Positions 46,027 to 56,687 are shown, counted from the stretch's first letter. The stretch: 64,000 nt of DNA from Tsuneonella amylolytica (GCF_003626915.1 NZ_CP032570.1:1-64000), one strand, 5' to 3'. Notes: generated by a model not told the origin, from the letters alone. Made by a program: numbers and translations.

Positions 46027-46377
46027 TCAGCGGGTGACGTCGGCCAGCGGGTCGTCGGCCGGAGCCGGCGACGCGGGCGCGGCCGGCGCAGTCTGCACCG
46101 GACCGGTGCGGTCGAGCGTCGACTCGACGGAGGTCGTGCCGCCACTGGTCGCCTTGGTCGCCAGGGCAGCCAGCGCGATCGACAGGGCGACGAAGACGAT
46201 CGCCAGCCAGCGGGTCGAGCGCGTCAGGAAATCCGCCGCACCGCGCGCGCTCATCATGCCGCTGGGGCTGCCGCCGATGCCCAGCCCGCCGCCTTCCGAC
46301 CGCTGGACGAGGATCACCCCGACGAGCGCTGCGGCGACGATCGCCTGGACGACGAGGAGGAACAGGAAAAGCGACAT
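46027..46377 (-). CDS. secG: Preprotein translocase subunit SecG
   Basis: 116 aa. Two membrane helices (about 3-23 and 52-72) are joined by the SecG loop QRSEGGGLGIGGSPSG. The Ala/Pro-rich C-terminal tail is variable. It stabilises SecYEG during export. ATG 46377 is used, and the upstream frame adds nine codons with no ribosome site. Between tpiA (81-base gap) and pyrG (89-base gap). Confidence 0.93.
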   Translation of the reverse strand: MSLFLFLLVVQAIVAAALVGVILVQRSEGGGLGIGGSPSGMMSARGAADFLTRSTRWLAIVFVALSIALAALATKATSGGTTSVESTLDRTGPVQTAPAAPASPAPADDPLADVTR

Positions 46378-46458
46378 GACGGAAGAACTCTGGTTGAAAT
46401 GCACCGCGCACTTAGGCGTGGCGGCGCGTTACGGCAAGGTCGGGGGCTGATAACGCCG

Positions 46459-47223
46459 TCAGGCGTCCTGCATGTCCACCGCGGCCATCACGATGCCGAG
46501 AAAGCTTTCAGCCGTCAGGCTCGCCCCGCCGACGAGCGCGCCGCCGACCTCGTCGGTCGAAAGCAATTCGCGCGCATTGTCGGGCTTTACCGAACCTCCG
46601 TAAAGGATGCGGACGAGGCTACCCTCTTCCTCGCCGTAGCGGGCGATGAGAAGAGCGCGGATCGCGCGATGCATTTCGGCGACGTCCTCGACGGTGGCGG
46701 TGCGACCGGTGCCGATCGCCCAGATCGGTTCGTAGGCGACCGCGAGGCGCTCGCCGGCGTTGTCGATCGTATCGGGCAGCGAGCCTTCGAGCTGCGCGGT
46801 AACGTGGGCGACCGCCCCGCCCGCCTCGCGCGTCGCCAGCGTCTCTCCACAGCACACGATGAGTTTCAGCCCGGCATCGAGCGCGGCCGCGGCCTTCGCC
46901 TGCACATCGGCATCGGTCTCGCCGTGCCCTTCGCGTCGTTCGCTGTGCCCCAGAATGACGAACTTGGCGCCCGCGTCCGCAACCATGGCCGCCGACACGT
47001 CCCCGGTGAACGCACCGTCGGCTTTGGCGTGGCAATCCTGCGCGCCGATGCCGATCTGCTCGGCCTCGCGGTGCACGGCGTGGATCAGGGTAAAGGGAGG
47101 TGCCAGCGCGACCTCCACCTTCATCAAGCGCTGCGCCGAACGGTCGATCGCACGCGCTTCGGACAGCATGGCGCGCGTGCCGTTCATCTTCCAGTTGCCG
47201 ACGATATAGGGCCGCAGGGCCAT
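46459..47223 (-). CDS. tpiA: Triosephosphate isomerase
   Basis: 254 aa glycolytic enzyme interconverting dihydroxyacetone phosphate and glyceraldehyde 3-phosphate. Active-site residues are Lys12 in NWKMNG, His in GHSERR and Glu in YEPIWAIGTG, with the phosphate loop GGSVKPDN. ATG 47223 (MALRPY) fits the family. The longer frame is rejected. Divergent from the PpiD-like gene. Confidence 0.96.
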   Translation of the reverse strand: MALRPYIVGNWKMNGTRAMLSEARAIDRSAQRLMKVEVALAPPFTLIHAVHREAEQIGIGAQDCHAKADGAFTGDVSAAMVADAGAKFVILGHSERREGHGETDADVQAKAAAALDAGLKLIVCCGETLATREAGGAVAHVTAQLEGSLPDTIDNAGERLAVAYEPIWAIGTGRTATVEDVAEMHRAIRALLIARYGEEEGSLVRILYGGSVKPDNARELLSTDEVGGALVGGASLTAESFLGIVMAAVDMQDA

Positions 47224-47392
47224 GGGCTTGCCTTGTGATTGGAATGTGGTCGGGAGCCCCGCCATAGCCATGCCGATGCCGCCGCGCCTAGCCCTCATTT
47301 CGCACTTGCATCAAAAGCGGCCACCGACTGTTGCGGCAACGCCGCAGCGCCTCTAGTGCGGGGCGGATCGCAACCAGTGCAAACGGACCGAC
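47224..47392. other. 169-bp divergent gap with hairpin
   Basis: Lies between tpiA and the ppiD-like gene and holds both promoters. A perfect inverted repeat TGCGGC-AAC-GCCGCA (47331-47345) stands 47 bases before the ppiD-like start, in its presumed leader. No clear -35/-10 pair and no coding ORF. Confidence 0.4.
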
Positions 47393-49330
47393 ATGCTCCA
47401 GTTCTTCCGCAACATCTTCAAGTCCAAGATCGGCCTTGCTTTCACGATCGCCTTTATCGGCCTGATCGGCATCGCCTTCGCCGTCAGCGACGTGGCGTCG
47501 AGCGGGACCTTCGGCGGCGTGGCGGGCGGCGACAACGTGGCGGTCGTGGGCGACGAGAAGATCGGCTCGGGCGAATTCAGCCAGGCCGCCACCACTGCGG
47601 TCGATCGTCTGCGTCAGGAAGATCCGACCCTGTCGATGACCGCCTTCATCGCGCAAGGCGGCCTTGCCGACGTGCTCGACCAGATGATCGACCAGCGCGC
47701 GCTGAGCTGGTGGGCGAACGAGCATGGGCTGCAGGCCGGCGACAATCTGGTGAACAGCGAGATCCGCCGCATCCCCGCCTTTGCGGGACCCGACGGCAAT
47801 TTTTCCGACGCCCTGTATCAGCAGGCACTGGCCCAGCAGCAATTGTCGGATACGACCGTTCGCCGTGAGCTGCGCGACGGGTTGCTGGCGCAGCAGGTAC
47901 TCGTACCCGCTGCCTTCGGCGCGAAGATGCCGAACAAGTTCGCACTGCGCTATGCGGCGCTCAGCAAGGAGCGGCGCACGGGCGGGATAGCGGTGCTGCC
48001 GAGTTCGGCCTTCGCGCCGACCGCGGCGCCGACCCAGGCGCAGCTCACCACATTCTACAATGCCAACCGCGCGTTGTTCATTCGCCCCGAGCGCCGCGTG
48101 CTGCGCTACGCCGAATTCGGTGCCGAAGCGCTCGGTGACCAGACCCCGAGCGCGAACGAGATCGCCGCACGCTACAACCGCGACAAGGCGGAAAAGTACG
48201 CGGGGCGCGAGGAACGCAGCTTCACCCAGCTCATCGTTCCCACCAAGGCAGCGGCCGATGCGATCGCCGCCCGCGGCGCAGGTGCGCTGGAGAATGCCGC
48301 TCGCGAAGCGGGCCTCGCGTCCAGCAAGATCGCCGCGACCGATCGCCAGTCGTATGCCGGTACGTCCTCGAACGCGGTCGCGGCCGCAGCCTTCGGCGCA
48401 CCCCGGGGCAGCATTGCGCCCACGGCGCGGGGCGGGCTCGGGTATTATGTCGTCCGGGTGGATTCGGTCTCGCAGAACCCCACCCGTACGCTCGAGCAGG
48501 TGCGGGGCGAAATCGCTGCCGACCTCAAGCGGGAAAAGACGACGCAGGCTCTGTCGGAGCTCGCGACCGACGTGGAGCAGCGGATCGACGAAGGCAGCGC
48601 GCTCAGCGACATCGCGGCATCGATGAAGGCCCAGATCGAGACAACGCCCGCCATTACCGCCGACGGCCGCGTCTATGGCGCCGGGGATCAGATGGTCGCG
48701 CAGACGCTGATGCCGGCGCTCGATGCGGCGTTCGAGATGGAAGAAGGGCAGCCGCAGATCACGGCGATCCCGAACACCGACCGCTTCATGGTGTTCGAAA
48801 CCGCGCGCATCACGCCCTCGGCCGCCGCGCCGCTGGCAGAAATCCGCGACGACGTGACATCGGCGTGGCGCCGCGATGCCGGTTCGAAAGCGGCACGTGC
48901 CGCGGCGGACCGCGTTCTCGCGCGGGTCGGCAAGGGGCAGACGCTTGCCGCAGCGCTGGCCGCCGAGAAGGTTTCGCTGCCGTCCATCGACCGGGTCGAC
49001 ATGACCCGCGAGGAACTGGTGCGTCAGGGCCAGCGCGTTCCGCCGCCCTTCGCCCTGCTGTTCTCGATGGCCAAGAACAGCGTCAAGAAGCTGGAAGCAC
49101 CGGCGGATGCGGGATGGTACGTCGTGAGCGTGGAGACGGTCGAGCCGGGCAAGATCCAGCCCAACGACCCCATCCTGGCACAGGCGCGCACGAGCCTGGG
49201 CCAGCTTCTCGGCCGCGAATACGGCGACGCGATGCGAGCCGCTGTGCGCAAGGAAGCCGAGGTCGAACGCAACCAGACGGCTATCGACGCGGTGCGCACG
49301 CAGCTCACCGGCGGCGATGCCGCCCAGTAG
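47393..49330 (+). CDS. PpiD/SurA-like peptidyl-prolyl isomerase
   Basis: 645 aa envelope foldase. The N-terminus has a short cytosolic lead and one membrane helix (FTIAFIGLIGIAFAV, about 14-32), then a SurA_N_3-type chaperone region (about 35-190), and a parvulin domain in the middle (about 225-370; weak central motif, so catalysis is uncertain). A further helical part follows. This layout matches PpiD, anchored in the inner membrane at the Sec exit. trpE follows 11 bases after the stop. Confidence 0.88.
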   Translation: MLQFFRNIFKSKIGLAFTIAFIGLIGIAFAVSDVASSGTFGGVAGGDNVAVVGDEKIGSGEFSQAATTAVDRLRQEDPTLSMTAFIAQGGLADVLDQMIDQRALSWWANEHGLQAGDNLVNSEIRRIPAFAGPDGNFSDALYQQALAQQQLSDTTVRRELRDGLLAQQVLVPAAFGAKMPNKFALRYAALSKERRTGGIAVLPSSAFAPTAAPTQAQLTTFYNANRALFIRPERRVLRYAEFGAEALGDQTPSANEIAARYNRDKAEKYAGREERSFTQLIVPTKAAADAIAARGAGALENAAREAGLASSKIAATDRQSYAGTSSNAVAAAAFGAPRGSIAPTARGGLGYYVVRVDSVSQNPTRTLEQVRGEIAADLKREKTTQALSELATDVEQRIDEGSALSDIAASMKAQIETTPAITADGRVYGAGDQMVAQTLMPALDAAFEMEEGQPQITAIPNTDRFMVFETARITPSAAAPLAEIRDDVTSAWRRDAGSKAARAAADRVLARVGKGQTLAAALAAEKVSLPSIDRVDMTREELVRQGQRVPPPFALLFSMAKNSVKKLEAPADAGWYVVSVETVEPGKIQPNDPILAQARTSLGQLLGREYGDAMRAAVRKEAEVERNQTAIDAVRTQLTGGDAAQ

Positions 49331-49341
49331 CGGCGGCGACA

Positions 49342-50853
49342 CTGACGCTAGCCTCCCCCGAGCACGCCGCAGAGGCGCGCGCCGCGCTGGCCGCCGGACA
49401 GCCGTCTCTCGTCTGGCGCAAGGTCGTGGCCGATACGCAGACGCCTGTGGGCGCGGCACTGAAGTTGATCGAGCCGGAACGCGGGGACTTCCTTCTCGAA
49501 TCGGTCGAAGGCGGCGCGGTTCGCGGGCGCTACAGCCTGCTAGGGCTCGATCCTGACCTCGTGTTCCGGGCGGAAAACGATCAGGCGCGCATCAACACCG
49601 CGTGGGGCACCGACCGCGAGGCATTCGCGAACGCGGGCGCTACCCCGCTTGCCGCTCTCCGCTCGCTGGTCGAGGACTGCCGCATCGACGTGCCGGACGG
49701 TCTGCCGCCCATTGCCTGCGTCGTGGGCTACTTCGGGTACGAGACGATCGGCCTCGTCGAAAACCTGCCGCGCGCGGCGGGTGCGGGGCTCGGTCTGCCG
49801 GACATGCTGTTCGTCCGCCCGACGCTGATTCTGGTCTTCGACAACCTTGGCGAAGAACTTTTCGCGATCGCGCCGTTGTGGCCGGGCCAGAGCGACCCCG
49901 ACCGGGCGGTCGATGCGGCCGGCGAGCGGATCGACGAGGCGCTGCGCCGTTTGGCCGGACCCGTTCCGGCGGCGCCGGCTGCGGCGGATCTTCCGGACAT
50001 GATCCCGCATTCCTCCACCTCCGGCGAGGATTTCGCCGACATGGTCGGGCGGGCCAAGGAATACATCGAGGCGGGCGACGTGTTCCAGGTCGTGCTGTCG
50101 CAGCGGTTCTCGTGCCCCTTCCCCCTGCCCCCGCTCGCGCTCTATCGCGCGCTCAGGCGGGTCAATCCGAGCCCGTTTCTCTATTTCCTCGACCTGCCCG
50201 GCTTCGCGGTCGTCGGATCGAGCCCGGAAATCCTCGTGCGCGTGCGCGGCGGCGAAATCACCATCCGTCCGATCGCGGGAACCCGTCCGCGCGGTGCCAC
50301 TTTCGAGGCGGATCGGGCGGCGGAAGCCAGCCTGCTCGCCGACGCGAAGGAACGCGCCGAGCACCTCATGCTGCTCGACCTCGGACGCAACGACGTCGGC
50401 CGGGTCGCGGCCCGGGGAAGCGTCAAGGTAACCGACAGCTTCTCGATCGAACGCTACAGCCATGTCATGCACATCGTCAGCAACGTCGTCGGCCGGCTCG
50501 AAGCGAAGCACGATGCGCTCGACGCCCTGTTCGCCGGATTCCCGGCAGGTACCGTGAGCGGCGCCCCCAAGATCCGAGCCTGCGAGATCATCGCCGAACT
50601 GGAGGCCGATGCACGCGGCCCCTATGCCGGCGGGGTCGGCTATTTCGCGCCCGACGGCACGCTCGACAGTTGCATCGTTCTGCGCACCGGGGTCGTGAAG
50701 AACGGCGTCCTGCACGTCCAGGCAGGGGCCGGGATCGTCGCCGACAGCGACGCGGTCTACGAACAACGCGAGTGCGAAGCGAAGGCGGGCGCCCTGTTCG
50801 CTGCCGCCCGGGAAGCTGCGCGCGTGGCAATGGAGCCGGGGTTCGGTCAATGA
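49342..50853 (+). CDS. trpE: Anthranilate synthase component I
   Basis: Makes anthranilate from chorismate with TrpG. The chorismate-binding domain shows PIAGTRPRGAT, LLDLGRNDVGRVA and FPAGTVSGAPKIRA. The N-terminal part holds LLESVEGG with the tryptophan-feedback LLES motif. There is no ATG, GTG or TTG in a fitting place: family N-termini begin as (M)TLASPEHAA, and the codon in that position is CTG (49342). Upstream in-frame codons belong to the shifted ppiD tail. 503 aa from CTG. Next gene overlaps as ATGA. Confidence 0.88.
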   Translation: MTLASPEHAAEARAALAAGQPSLVWRKVVADTQTPVGAALKLIEPERGDFLLESVEGGAVRGRYSLLGLDPDLVFRAENDQARINTAWGTDREAFANAGATPLAALRSLVEDCRIDVPDGLPPIACVVGYFGYETIGLVENLPRAAGAGLGLPDMLFVRPTLILVFDNLGEELFAIAPLWPGQSDPDRAVDAAGERIDEALRRLAGPVPAAPAAADLPDMIPHSSTSGEDFADMVGRAKEYIEAGDVFQVVLSQRFSCPFPLPPLALYRALRRVNPSPFLYFLDLPGFAVVGSSPEILVRVRGGEITIRPIAGTRPRGATFEADRAAEASLLADAKERAEHLMLLDLGRNDVGRVAARGSVKVTDSFSIERYSHVMHIVSNVVGRLEAKHDALDALFAGFPAGTVSGAPKIRACEIIAELEADARGPYAGGVGYFAPDGTLDSCIVLRTGVVKNGVLHVQAGAGIVADSDAVYEQRECEAKAGALFAAAREAARVAMEPGFGQ

Positions 50854-51671
50854 GAATGGCTCTGCCCTGCGCGATCCTGCTGCTGGCAGCCGCGTGCAAC
50901 CAGCAACCCGCAGGCGAGGCGGTGACCCGTGTCGATCTAGACAATCCGGGGGCCGATCTTGCCCCCACCCCCGCGCCTACGCCGAGCGCTTCCGCTGCAT
51001 CGGCGTGCCGGACGGTCACGTTCGAGGATGCGCGGCTGACCGATTGCATCGCCGATCCGGCGCAGCACACGATCACCACCATCGTCGGAAATCCGCCCTA
51101 TCGCGGCTTCAAGACGCTGTCCGAAGCGCAGCCGGATTTGGCCCAGCGTCTCGCCTTCGCTGTCAACGCGGGTATGTTCGACGGCGACGGGAAGCCGATC
51201 GGCTACTACGTCAAGGGCGGCGACCGGGGCAAGGAACTGAACCGGGCCGACGGGGCCGGCAACTTTCACCTGAAACCCAACGGCGTGTTCTTCGGCAGCG
51301 CAGGCAAATGGCGCGTGCTGTCCGCCGATGCCTTCTACAGCACGGTGGGCGATCGGCCGCAGTTCGGCACCCAGTCCGGCCCGATGCTGGTCGTCGACGG
51401 CAAGCTCCACCCCGAGATTACCGACGACGGGCCCAGCCGGACCATCCGCAACGGCGTGGGGATCGATCCGTCGGGCCGAGCGCATTTCGTCGTCAGCGAA
51501 GGGCCGGTGAGCTTCGGCAAACTCGCGCGTTATTACCGCGATGTGGTGAAATCGCCGAACGCGCTCTACCTCGACGGCTCGGTTTCCGCGTTGTGGGATC
51601 CGGCGAGCGGACGCATGGATGCGAGCGCGCCGATCGGCCCCATGCTCCTGATCGAAAAGAAAGCCCCATGA
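50850..51671 (+). CDS. Phosphodiester glycosidase (NAGPA-like) lipoprotein
   Basis: 273 aa. The N-terminus is a lipoprotein signal (ILLLAAAC, lipobox Cys near residue 16), then a Pro/Thr linker (to about 45). The domain shows FAVNAGMFD, NGVFF, QSGPMLVVDG, IRNGVGID and YLDGSVSALWD, as in the phosphodiester glycosidase family (mammalian uncovering enzyme; bacterial YigE-like). It may act on envelope sugars. ATGA coupling with trpE and pip. A link to tryptophan synthesis is not apparent. Confidence 0.85.
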   Translation: MRMALPCAILLLAAACNQQPAGEAVTRVDLDNPGADLAPTPAPTPSASAASACRTVTFEDARLTDCIADPAQHTITTIVGNPPYRGFKTLSEAQPDLAQRLAFAVNAGMFDGDGKPIGYYVKGGDRGKELNRADGAGNFHLKPNGVFFGSAGKWRVLSADAFYSTVGDRPQFGTQSGPMLVVDGKLHPEITDDGPSRTIRNGVGIDPSGRAHFVVSEGPVSFGKLARYYRDVVKSPNALYLDGSVSALWDPASGRMDASAPIGPMLLIEKKAP

Positions 51672-52633
51672 CAGCCAGCACCGACCAGCGCCGCACCCTC
51701 TACCCAGAAATCGAACCGTACGAGAGCGGGCATCTCGACGTCGGCGAAGGCCACTCGCTCTACTACGAACGGGTGGGCACGCCTGGCGCGAAGCCGGCGG
51801 TCTTCCTGCACGGCGGGCCCGGCGGCGGGATGAGCCCCGCCCATCGCCGTCAGTGGGACCCGGACCGCTACGACGTCCTGCTGTTCGACCAGCGCGGCTG
51901 CGGCAAGTCGCTCCCCTTCGCGGAGATCGAGAACAACGATACCTGGCGCATCGTCGACGATATCGAGCGCCTGCGCGAAATGTGCGGGCACGATGCCTGG
52001 CAGGTCTTCGGCGGCAGCTGGGGCGCGACCCTCGCCCTCGCCTACGCGCAGAAGTATCCCGAACGCACGACCGAGATCATCCTGCGCGGCGTGTTCCTCG
52101 CCCGCGCGAAGGAGAAAGGCTGGCTCTACGAATACGGCGCCAGCGAGGTCATGGCCGAGCAGTGGGACAGCTTTTCCGGCCACATCCCCGAAAGCGAGCG
52201 CGGCAATCTCGTGCAGGCGTATTACGACAGGCTGACCAGCGAGGACGAAGGCGTCCGGCTCGCCGCCGCGAAAGAATGGTCGCTGTGGGAAGGCAACGTG
52301 GCAACGCTGCTGCCCAACCCGACGTTGCTGTCCGACTTCGAGGATCCGGCGAAGGCCGTCCCGTTCGCGCGCATCTGCGCCAAGTTCTTCCTCGAAGACT
52401 TCTACCTCGAGGAAGCGCAGCTGCTTCGCGACGTCGACCGGATCAAGGGCATCCCCGGCATCATCGTCCAGGGCCGCCACGACATCTGCACCCCGCCCAC
52501 TTCGGCGTGGGAGCTTAAAAAGGCCTGGCCGGAGGCGGAGCTGTGGTTCGTCCATGATGCAGGGCACAGCGCGGGCGAGCCCGGGATCGTCGACGGCCTG
52601 GTGCGCGCGACGGATGCGTTCGCCGACCGATGA
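51668..52633 (+). CDS. pip: Prolyl aminopeptidase
   Basis: 321 aa alpha/beta-hydrolase that removes N-terminal proline from peptides. HGGPGGG is the oxyanion region, [11 protein letters not shown] carries the catalytic Ser, GRHDICTP the Asp, and [10 protein letters not shown] the His. No signal peptide, so cytosolic. Start and stop both overlap neighbours as ATGA. It lies between trpE and trpG without a known pathway link. Confidence 0.93.
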   Translation: MTASTDQRRTLYPEIEPYESGHLDVGEGHSLYYERVGTPGAKPAVFLHGGPGGGMSPAHRRQWDPDRYDVLLFDQRGCGKSLPFAEIENNDTWRIVDDIERLREMCGHDAWQVFGGSWGATLALAYAQKYPERTTEIILRGVFLARAKEKGWLYEYGASEVMAEQWDSFSGHIPESERGNLVQAYYDRLTSEDEGVRLAAAKEWSLWEGNVATLLPNPTLLSDFEDPAKAVPFARICAKFFLEDFYLEEAQLLRDVDRIKGIPGIIVQGRHDICTPPTSAWELKKAWPEAELWFVHDAGHSAGEPGIVDGLVRATDAFADR

Positions 52634-53229
52634 CGCAAGGCCGCCAGATTCTCGTCGTCGACAATTACGACAGCTTCACCTTCAACCTGGTCCATTACCT
52701 GATGGAGCTTGGGGCCGAGGTGCGGGTGGAGCGCAACGACGCGCTGACCGCCGCCGAAGCGGTCACTAGCGGCGCGGCGGGGATTCTCATCAGTCCCGGG
52801 CCGTGCACCCCCAATGAAGCCGGGATCAGCCTCGATCTCGTCGCGGCCTGCGCAGACGAGCGGCTGCCGCTTCTAGGCGTATGCCTCGGCCATCAGGCGA
52901 TCGGGCAGTACTTCGGCGGCCGCGTCGTGCGCGGCGGGCTGATGCACGGGAAGACCAGCCCGGTGAGCCACGACGGATCGGGCGTCTTCGCCGACCTGCC
53001 CTCTCCGTTCGAAGCGACGCGCTACCACAGCCTCGTGGTCGAGAATGTGCCGGAGGTCCTCTCGGTTAACGCCACCAGCGACGATACCCATGTAATGGGA
53101 TTCCGCCATCGCGATCTCCCCATCCACGGCGTGCAGTTCCATCCCGAGAGTATTGCCACCCAGCACGGTCATGCCCTCCTTGGTAACTTCCTGACGCTGT
53201 GCGGCATCGAACCAGAGAACGTTCGGTGA
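52630..53229 (+). CDS. trpG: Anthranilate synthase glutaminase component
   Basis: 199 aa class I glutamine amidotransferase giving ammonia to TrpE. Catalytic Cys in [13 protein letters not shown], His-Glu in QFHPESIAT, and the N-terminal [11 protein letters not shown] are all intact. It may also serve PabA function, as in other bacteria with one copy (inference). Overlaps pip (ATGA) and trpD (GTGA). Confidence 0.95.
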   Translation: MTQGRQILVVDNYDSFTFNLVHYLMELGAEVRVERNDALTAAEAVTSGAAGILISPGPCTPNEAGISLDLVAACADERLPLLGVCLGHQAIGQYFGGRVVRGGLMHGKTSPVSHDGSGVFADLPSPFEATRYHSLVVENVPEVLSVNATSDDTHVMGFRHRDLPIHGVQFHPESIATQHGHALLGNFLTLCGIEPENVR

Positions 53230-54218
53230 AGCACCTGCCGCTGGCCGTGCCGCACATGAGCGAGAGCGAGGCCGAGGAAGTCTTCGGGTGGATCCTCGAC
53301 GGGGACGCCACCGACGACGAAATCGGGCGCTTCCTGCTTGCCATGACCGAACGCAGCGAGACGGCCGACGAGATCGCGGGTGCCGCCCGCGCGCTTCGGG
53401 CCCGCTACATCCCGGTACAGGGACCCGACGATGCGATCGACGTCTGCGGCACCGGGGGCGACGGGCATCACACCCTCAACGTCTCGACCGCGACGGGCCT
53501 CGTCGTGGCGGCCTGCGGGGTTCCGGTGGCACGGCACGGCAACCGCGCGATCTCCTCACTGTCCGGCGTGGCCGACACGCTGGAGGTTCTCGGCCTCGAC
53601 ATGGCGGCTGCCGGGCGAACGGCCGAGAAAACGCTGGCCCAAATCGGCATCTGCTTCCTCTTCGCGCCGAACCACCACCCCGCGATGGTGCGTATCCAGC
53701 CCATTCGCAAGGCTCTGGGCCGGCGGACCATCTTCAATCTCATGGGCCCGCTCTCGAACCCGGTTGGCGTGACGCGGCAGCTCATCGGGATCGCGCGGCC
53801 GGGTTACGTTTCGATCTATGGCGATGCCACGGCCCGGCTCGGCACCATGCGGACCCTCATCGTCTCGGGCGATGAAGGACTGGACGAACTGAGCCTTGCG
53901 GGCGGCAACGAGATGGCGGACGTGACCGGGCACGATTTCGCCATGCGGCGGGTCGATGCGCCGATGGCAGGTTTGGCGCATTCGCCGCTCGAAGCGATCC
54001 GTGGCGGCGACCCGCACCACAATGCGGCCGCGCTTTCCGCCCTCCTCGATGGCGCTCCGGGGGCCTACCGCGACACCGTGCGGTTCAATTCCGCCGCCGC
54101 ACTGATCGTGGCGGGCCGAACCGAAAGCTGGGAAGAAGGCGCCGAGATGGCCGCGGCGGCGATCGATTCCGGAGCGGCCCGGCGATTGCTCGCACGGTGG
54201 ATAGAAATGGCGCGATGA
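53226..54218 (+). CDS. trpD: Anthranilate phosphoribosyltransferase
   Basis: 330 aa enzyme adding phosphoribose to anthranilate. Landmarks: [17 protein letters not shown] for the PRPP site, HGNRAISS with conserved Arg, and [12 protein letters not shown] at 53226 overlaps the trpG stop. An 11-base gap leads to trpC. Confidence 0.95.
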   Translation: MKHLPLAVPHMSESEAEEVFGWILDGDATDDEIGRFLLAMTERSETADEIAGAARALRARYIPVQGPDDAIDVCGTGGDGHHTLNVSTATGLVVAACGVPVARHGNRAISSLSGVADTLEVLGLDMAAAGRTAEKTLAQIGICFLFAPNHHPAMVRIQPIRKALGRRTIFNLMGPLSNPVGVTRQLIGIARPGYVSIYGDATARLGTMRTLIVSGDEGLDELSLAGGNEMADVTGHDFAMRRVDAPMAGLAHSPLEAIRGGDPHHNAAALSALLDGAPGAYRDTVRFNSAAALIVAGRTESWEEGAEMAAAAIDSGAARRLLARWIEMAR

Positions 54219-54229
54219 GGCGACTTTAA

Positions 54230-55021
54230 GTGAACAAGCTCGACGAAATCTGCGCGACCAAGCGCGAAGAGGTGGCAGAGCGCAAGGCGCTGGCGACGAT
54301 GAGCGATCTCGACCGTCTTGCCGGCGACCAGACGGCTCCGCGGGGCTTCCGCGCCGCGCTCGAGGTTAAAGCATCCCGCGGGTTCGCGCTCATCGCCGAG
54401 ATTAAGAAAGCTTCGCCCTCGAAAGGTCTGATCCGCAAGGACTTCCGACCTGCGGAACATGCCGCGGCTTACGAGCAAGGCGGCGCCGCCTGTCTGTCCG
54501 TCCTCACCGATGCGCCTTATTTCCAGGGGCACGAAGATTACCTCGCCGATGCCCGCCGCGCGTGCGGATTGCCGGTCCTGCGCAAGGACTTCATGGTCGA
54601 TCCCTGGCAAGTCGCGGAAGCGCGCGCGATCGGGGCGGATGCGATCCTGATCATCGTCGCCGCGCTCGACGACGGTGTTATGACCGAGATCGAGGCAGCC
54701 GCGATGGACCGCGGAATGGATGTACTGGTCGAGGTGCACGACGAAGCAGAGATGGAACGCGCCCTTCGGTCGCTGCGATCGCGTCTGATCGGGATAAACA
54801 ATCGCGATCTCAAGACTTTCCGCACCGATCTTGCCACCACCGAACGGCTCGCGCCACTGGTTCCTGACGGCACGTTGCTGGTGGGCGAAAGCGGTATCGC
54901 TTCTCACGCCGATTGCGAACGGCTCGCGCGGATCGGTGTTCGCACGTTCCTCGTGGGCGAAAGTCTGATGCGGCAGGACGATGTGGCGGCCGCCACCCGG
55001 ACACTGCTGGGGGCGGCATGA
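54230..55021 (+). CDS. trpC: Indole-3-glycerol-phosphate synthase
   Basis: 263 aa TIM-barrel enzyme closing the indole ring. Landmarks: [37 protein letters not shown] and INNRDLKTF, with GESGI near the end. GTG 54230 follows a weak ribosome site. The 3' end overlaps moaC as ATGA. trpA, trpB and trpF are not in the window. Confidence 0.96.
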   Translation: MNKLDEICATKREEVAERKALATMSDLDRLAGDQTAPRGFRAALEVKASRGFALIAEIKKASPSKGLIRKDFRPAEHAAAYEQGGAACLSVLTDAPYFQGHEDYLADARRACGLPVLRKDFMVDPWQVAEARAIGADAILIIVAALDDGVMTEIEAAAMDRGMDVLVEVHDEAEMERALRSLRSRLIGINNRDLKTFRTDLATTERLAPLVPDGTLLVGESGIASHADCERLARIGVRTFLVGESLMRQDDVAAATRTLLGAA

Positions 55022-55491
55022 GCGGTCTCACCCATCTCGACGACAGCGGTGCCGCGCGAATGGTGGGTGTGGGCGGGAAGCAGCCAACCGCACGTTCGGC
55101 GACCGCCGAAGGGCGCATCCGGATGACCTCTACAGCGCTCGAGGCCGTACGCCAGGGTAGCGGCCCGAAGGGCGATGTTCTGGCGGCCGCGCGTATCGCC
55201 GGGATCATGGCCGCCAAGAGGACGGCCGATCTCATCCCGCTCTGCCATCCGCTCGCTCTCGATGCTGTCACCGTCGAGTTTCAGTTCGAGCCGGAAGCGG
55301 TTCGCGTTTCCGCTACCGCCTCCCTCACGGGCCGCACCGGCGTGGAAATGGAAGCAATGACAGCAGCTTCCGTGGCGCTCCTGACGGTTTACGACATGGC
55401 CAAGGCCGTCGACAAGGGCATGATCATCGACGGCGTACGACTGCTCGCGAAATCGGGCGGCAAGTCGGGCGACTGGCGCGCCGAGGCATGA
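55018..55491 (+). CDS. moaC: Cyclic pyranopterin monophosphate synthase
   Basis: 157 aa enzyme of molybdopterin synthesis acting after MoaA. Landmarks: [33 protein letters not shown] and KAVDKGM, all family signatures. It is ATGA-coupled to trpC and to moeA. MoaA and other moa genes lie elsewhere. Confidence 0.96.
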   Translation: MSGLTHLDDSGAARMVGVGGKQPTARSATAEGRIRMTSTALEAVRQGSGPKGDVLAAARIAGIMAAKRTADLIPLCHPLALDAVTVEFQFEPEAVRVSATASLTGRTGVEMEAMTAASVALLTVYDMAKAVDKGMIIDGVRLLAKSGGKSGDWRAEA

Positions 55492-56663
55492 ACCCGCCGC
55501 TTCCGCTGGAAGAGGCGCAGAGCCGGCTGATCGATGCCGCCTCCCCGCTTGCAACCGAGCGCGTGGCCATCGAGAATGCCATCGGCCGGTTTCTTGCAGA
55601 ACCGCTCGTTGCGAACCGCACCCAGCCTTGGGCGGACCTCTCGGCGATGGACGGGTTCGCGACGTCCGGACCCGGACCGTGGCGGATCGTTGGCGAAAGC
55701 GCTGCGGGCCACCCTTTCGCACGCGCGATGGCGAATGGAGAGGCTGCGCGTATCTCGACCGGGGCTGCGGTGCCGGACGGCGCCGATGCGATCCTTCTGG
55801 TCGAGGATACGGCGATCGACGGCGCCATGGTTTCGGCGGCCGCCCCGCCGTCTGCGAAACACATCCGGCGTCGCGGCTTCGACTTTCGCAGCGGCGACGA
55901 ACTGCTGAGCGCAGGAGTCCGCATCGGGCCGGCGCAACTCGCACTGGGGCTCGCAGCGGGCATCGAGCACTGCGCAGTGCGCCGCCGCCCGCGCGTTGCG
56001 ATCCTCGATACGGGCGACGAACTGGCGACCTCGCTTGACGACCCGCGCCCCGATGCCCTTCCGGCCAGCAACGGGCCCATGCTGGCGGCCATGATCGCCG
56101 GTCTCGCGGATGCCGAACGAGTGGGGCCGGTGCCCGACGATCATGCGAAATTGCTGGCGGCGTTCGAAAACGCGAGCGACGCCGACGTCATCGTGACGAC
56201 CGGCGGCGCTTCGGTGGGCGAGCACGACCTCGTGCGTCCTGTGTTGGAGGACTGGGGCGCGCGGATCGATTTCTGGCGGGTGGCGATCCGGCCGGGAAAA
56301 CCGCTCATGATCGGTCGACGCGGCTCGCAATGGATCGTGGGTTTGCCGGGCAATCCCGCCTCGGCATTCGTCACCGCATTCTTGTTCGTCCTTCCCGTGC
56401 TTCGCAGGCTCGGCGGGGCATCGGCGGACGAAGCCTCGCCTAAGGCTCTGCCGGCGATCCTCGCGGACGGCGTGCCCGCCGGCGGAAGGAGGCGCGAATT
56501 CCTCCGCGGCATCCGCAAGGGCGCGACGGTCGTTCCGATTGCCGAGCGCGATAGCAGTGCGCTGCGCGCATTGGCGGCGGCCGATTGCCTTATCGACCGT
56601 CCCGCCAATGCGGATGCCTTGACTGCCGGGGCGCCTGTCGCGGTCTATCCGCTAGACGCTTGA
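55488..56663 (+). CDS. moeA: Molybdopterin molybdotransferase
   Basis: 391 aa enzyme inserting molybdate into adenylated molybdopterin. Landmarks: [36 protein letters not shown] and [12 protein letters not shown], with [10 protein letters not shown] near the C-terminal domain. Last of the trp-moa gene string. lexA follows after 68 bases with its own operator. Confidence 0.95.
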   Translation: MNPPLPLEEAQSRLIDAASPLATERVAIENAIGRFLAEPLVANRTQPWADLSAMDGFATSGPGPWRIVGESAAGHPFARAMANGEAARISTGAAVPDGADAILLVEDTAIDGAMVSAAAPPSAKHIRRRGFDFRSGDELLSAGVRIGPAQLALGLAAGIEHCAVRRRPRVAILDTGDELATSLDDPRPDALPASNGPMLAAMIAGLADAERVGPVPDDHAKLLAAFENASDADVIVTTGGASVGEHDLVRPVLEDWGARIDFWRVAIRPGKPLMIGRRGSQWIVGLPGNPASAFVTAFLFVLPVLRRLGGASADEASPKALPAILADGVPAGGRRREFLRGIRKGATVVPIAERDSSALRALAAADCLIDRPANADALTAGAPVAVYPLDA

Positions 56664-56687
56664 CGCCGCTAACGAAGTTTCCTAATT

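Noticed and set aside
47288-49459. 723-codon minus-strand open frame opposite the PpiD-like gene
   Set aside because: It is a shadow of a GC-rich gene. The product is Arg/Ala/Gly/His-rich with no domain, and the plus strand encodes a clear foldase.
49342-53229. Trp attenuator or T-box before trpE
   Set aside because: Only 11 bases separate ppiD and trpE, with no leader peptide or room for a riboswitch.
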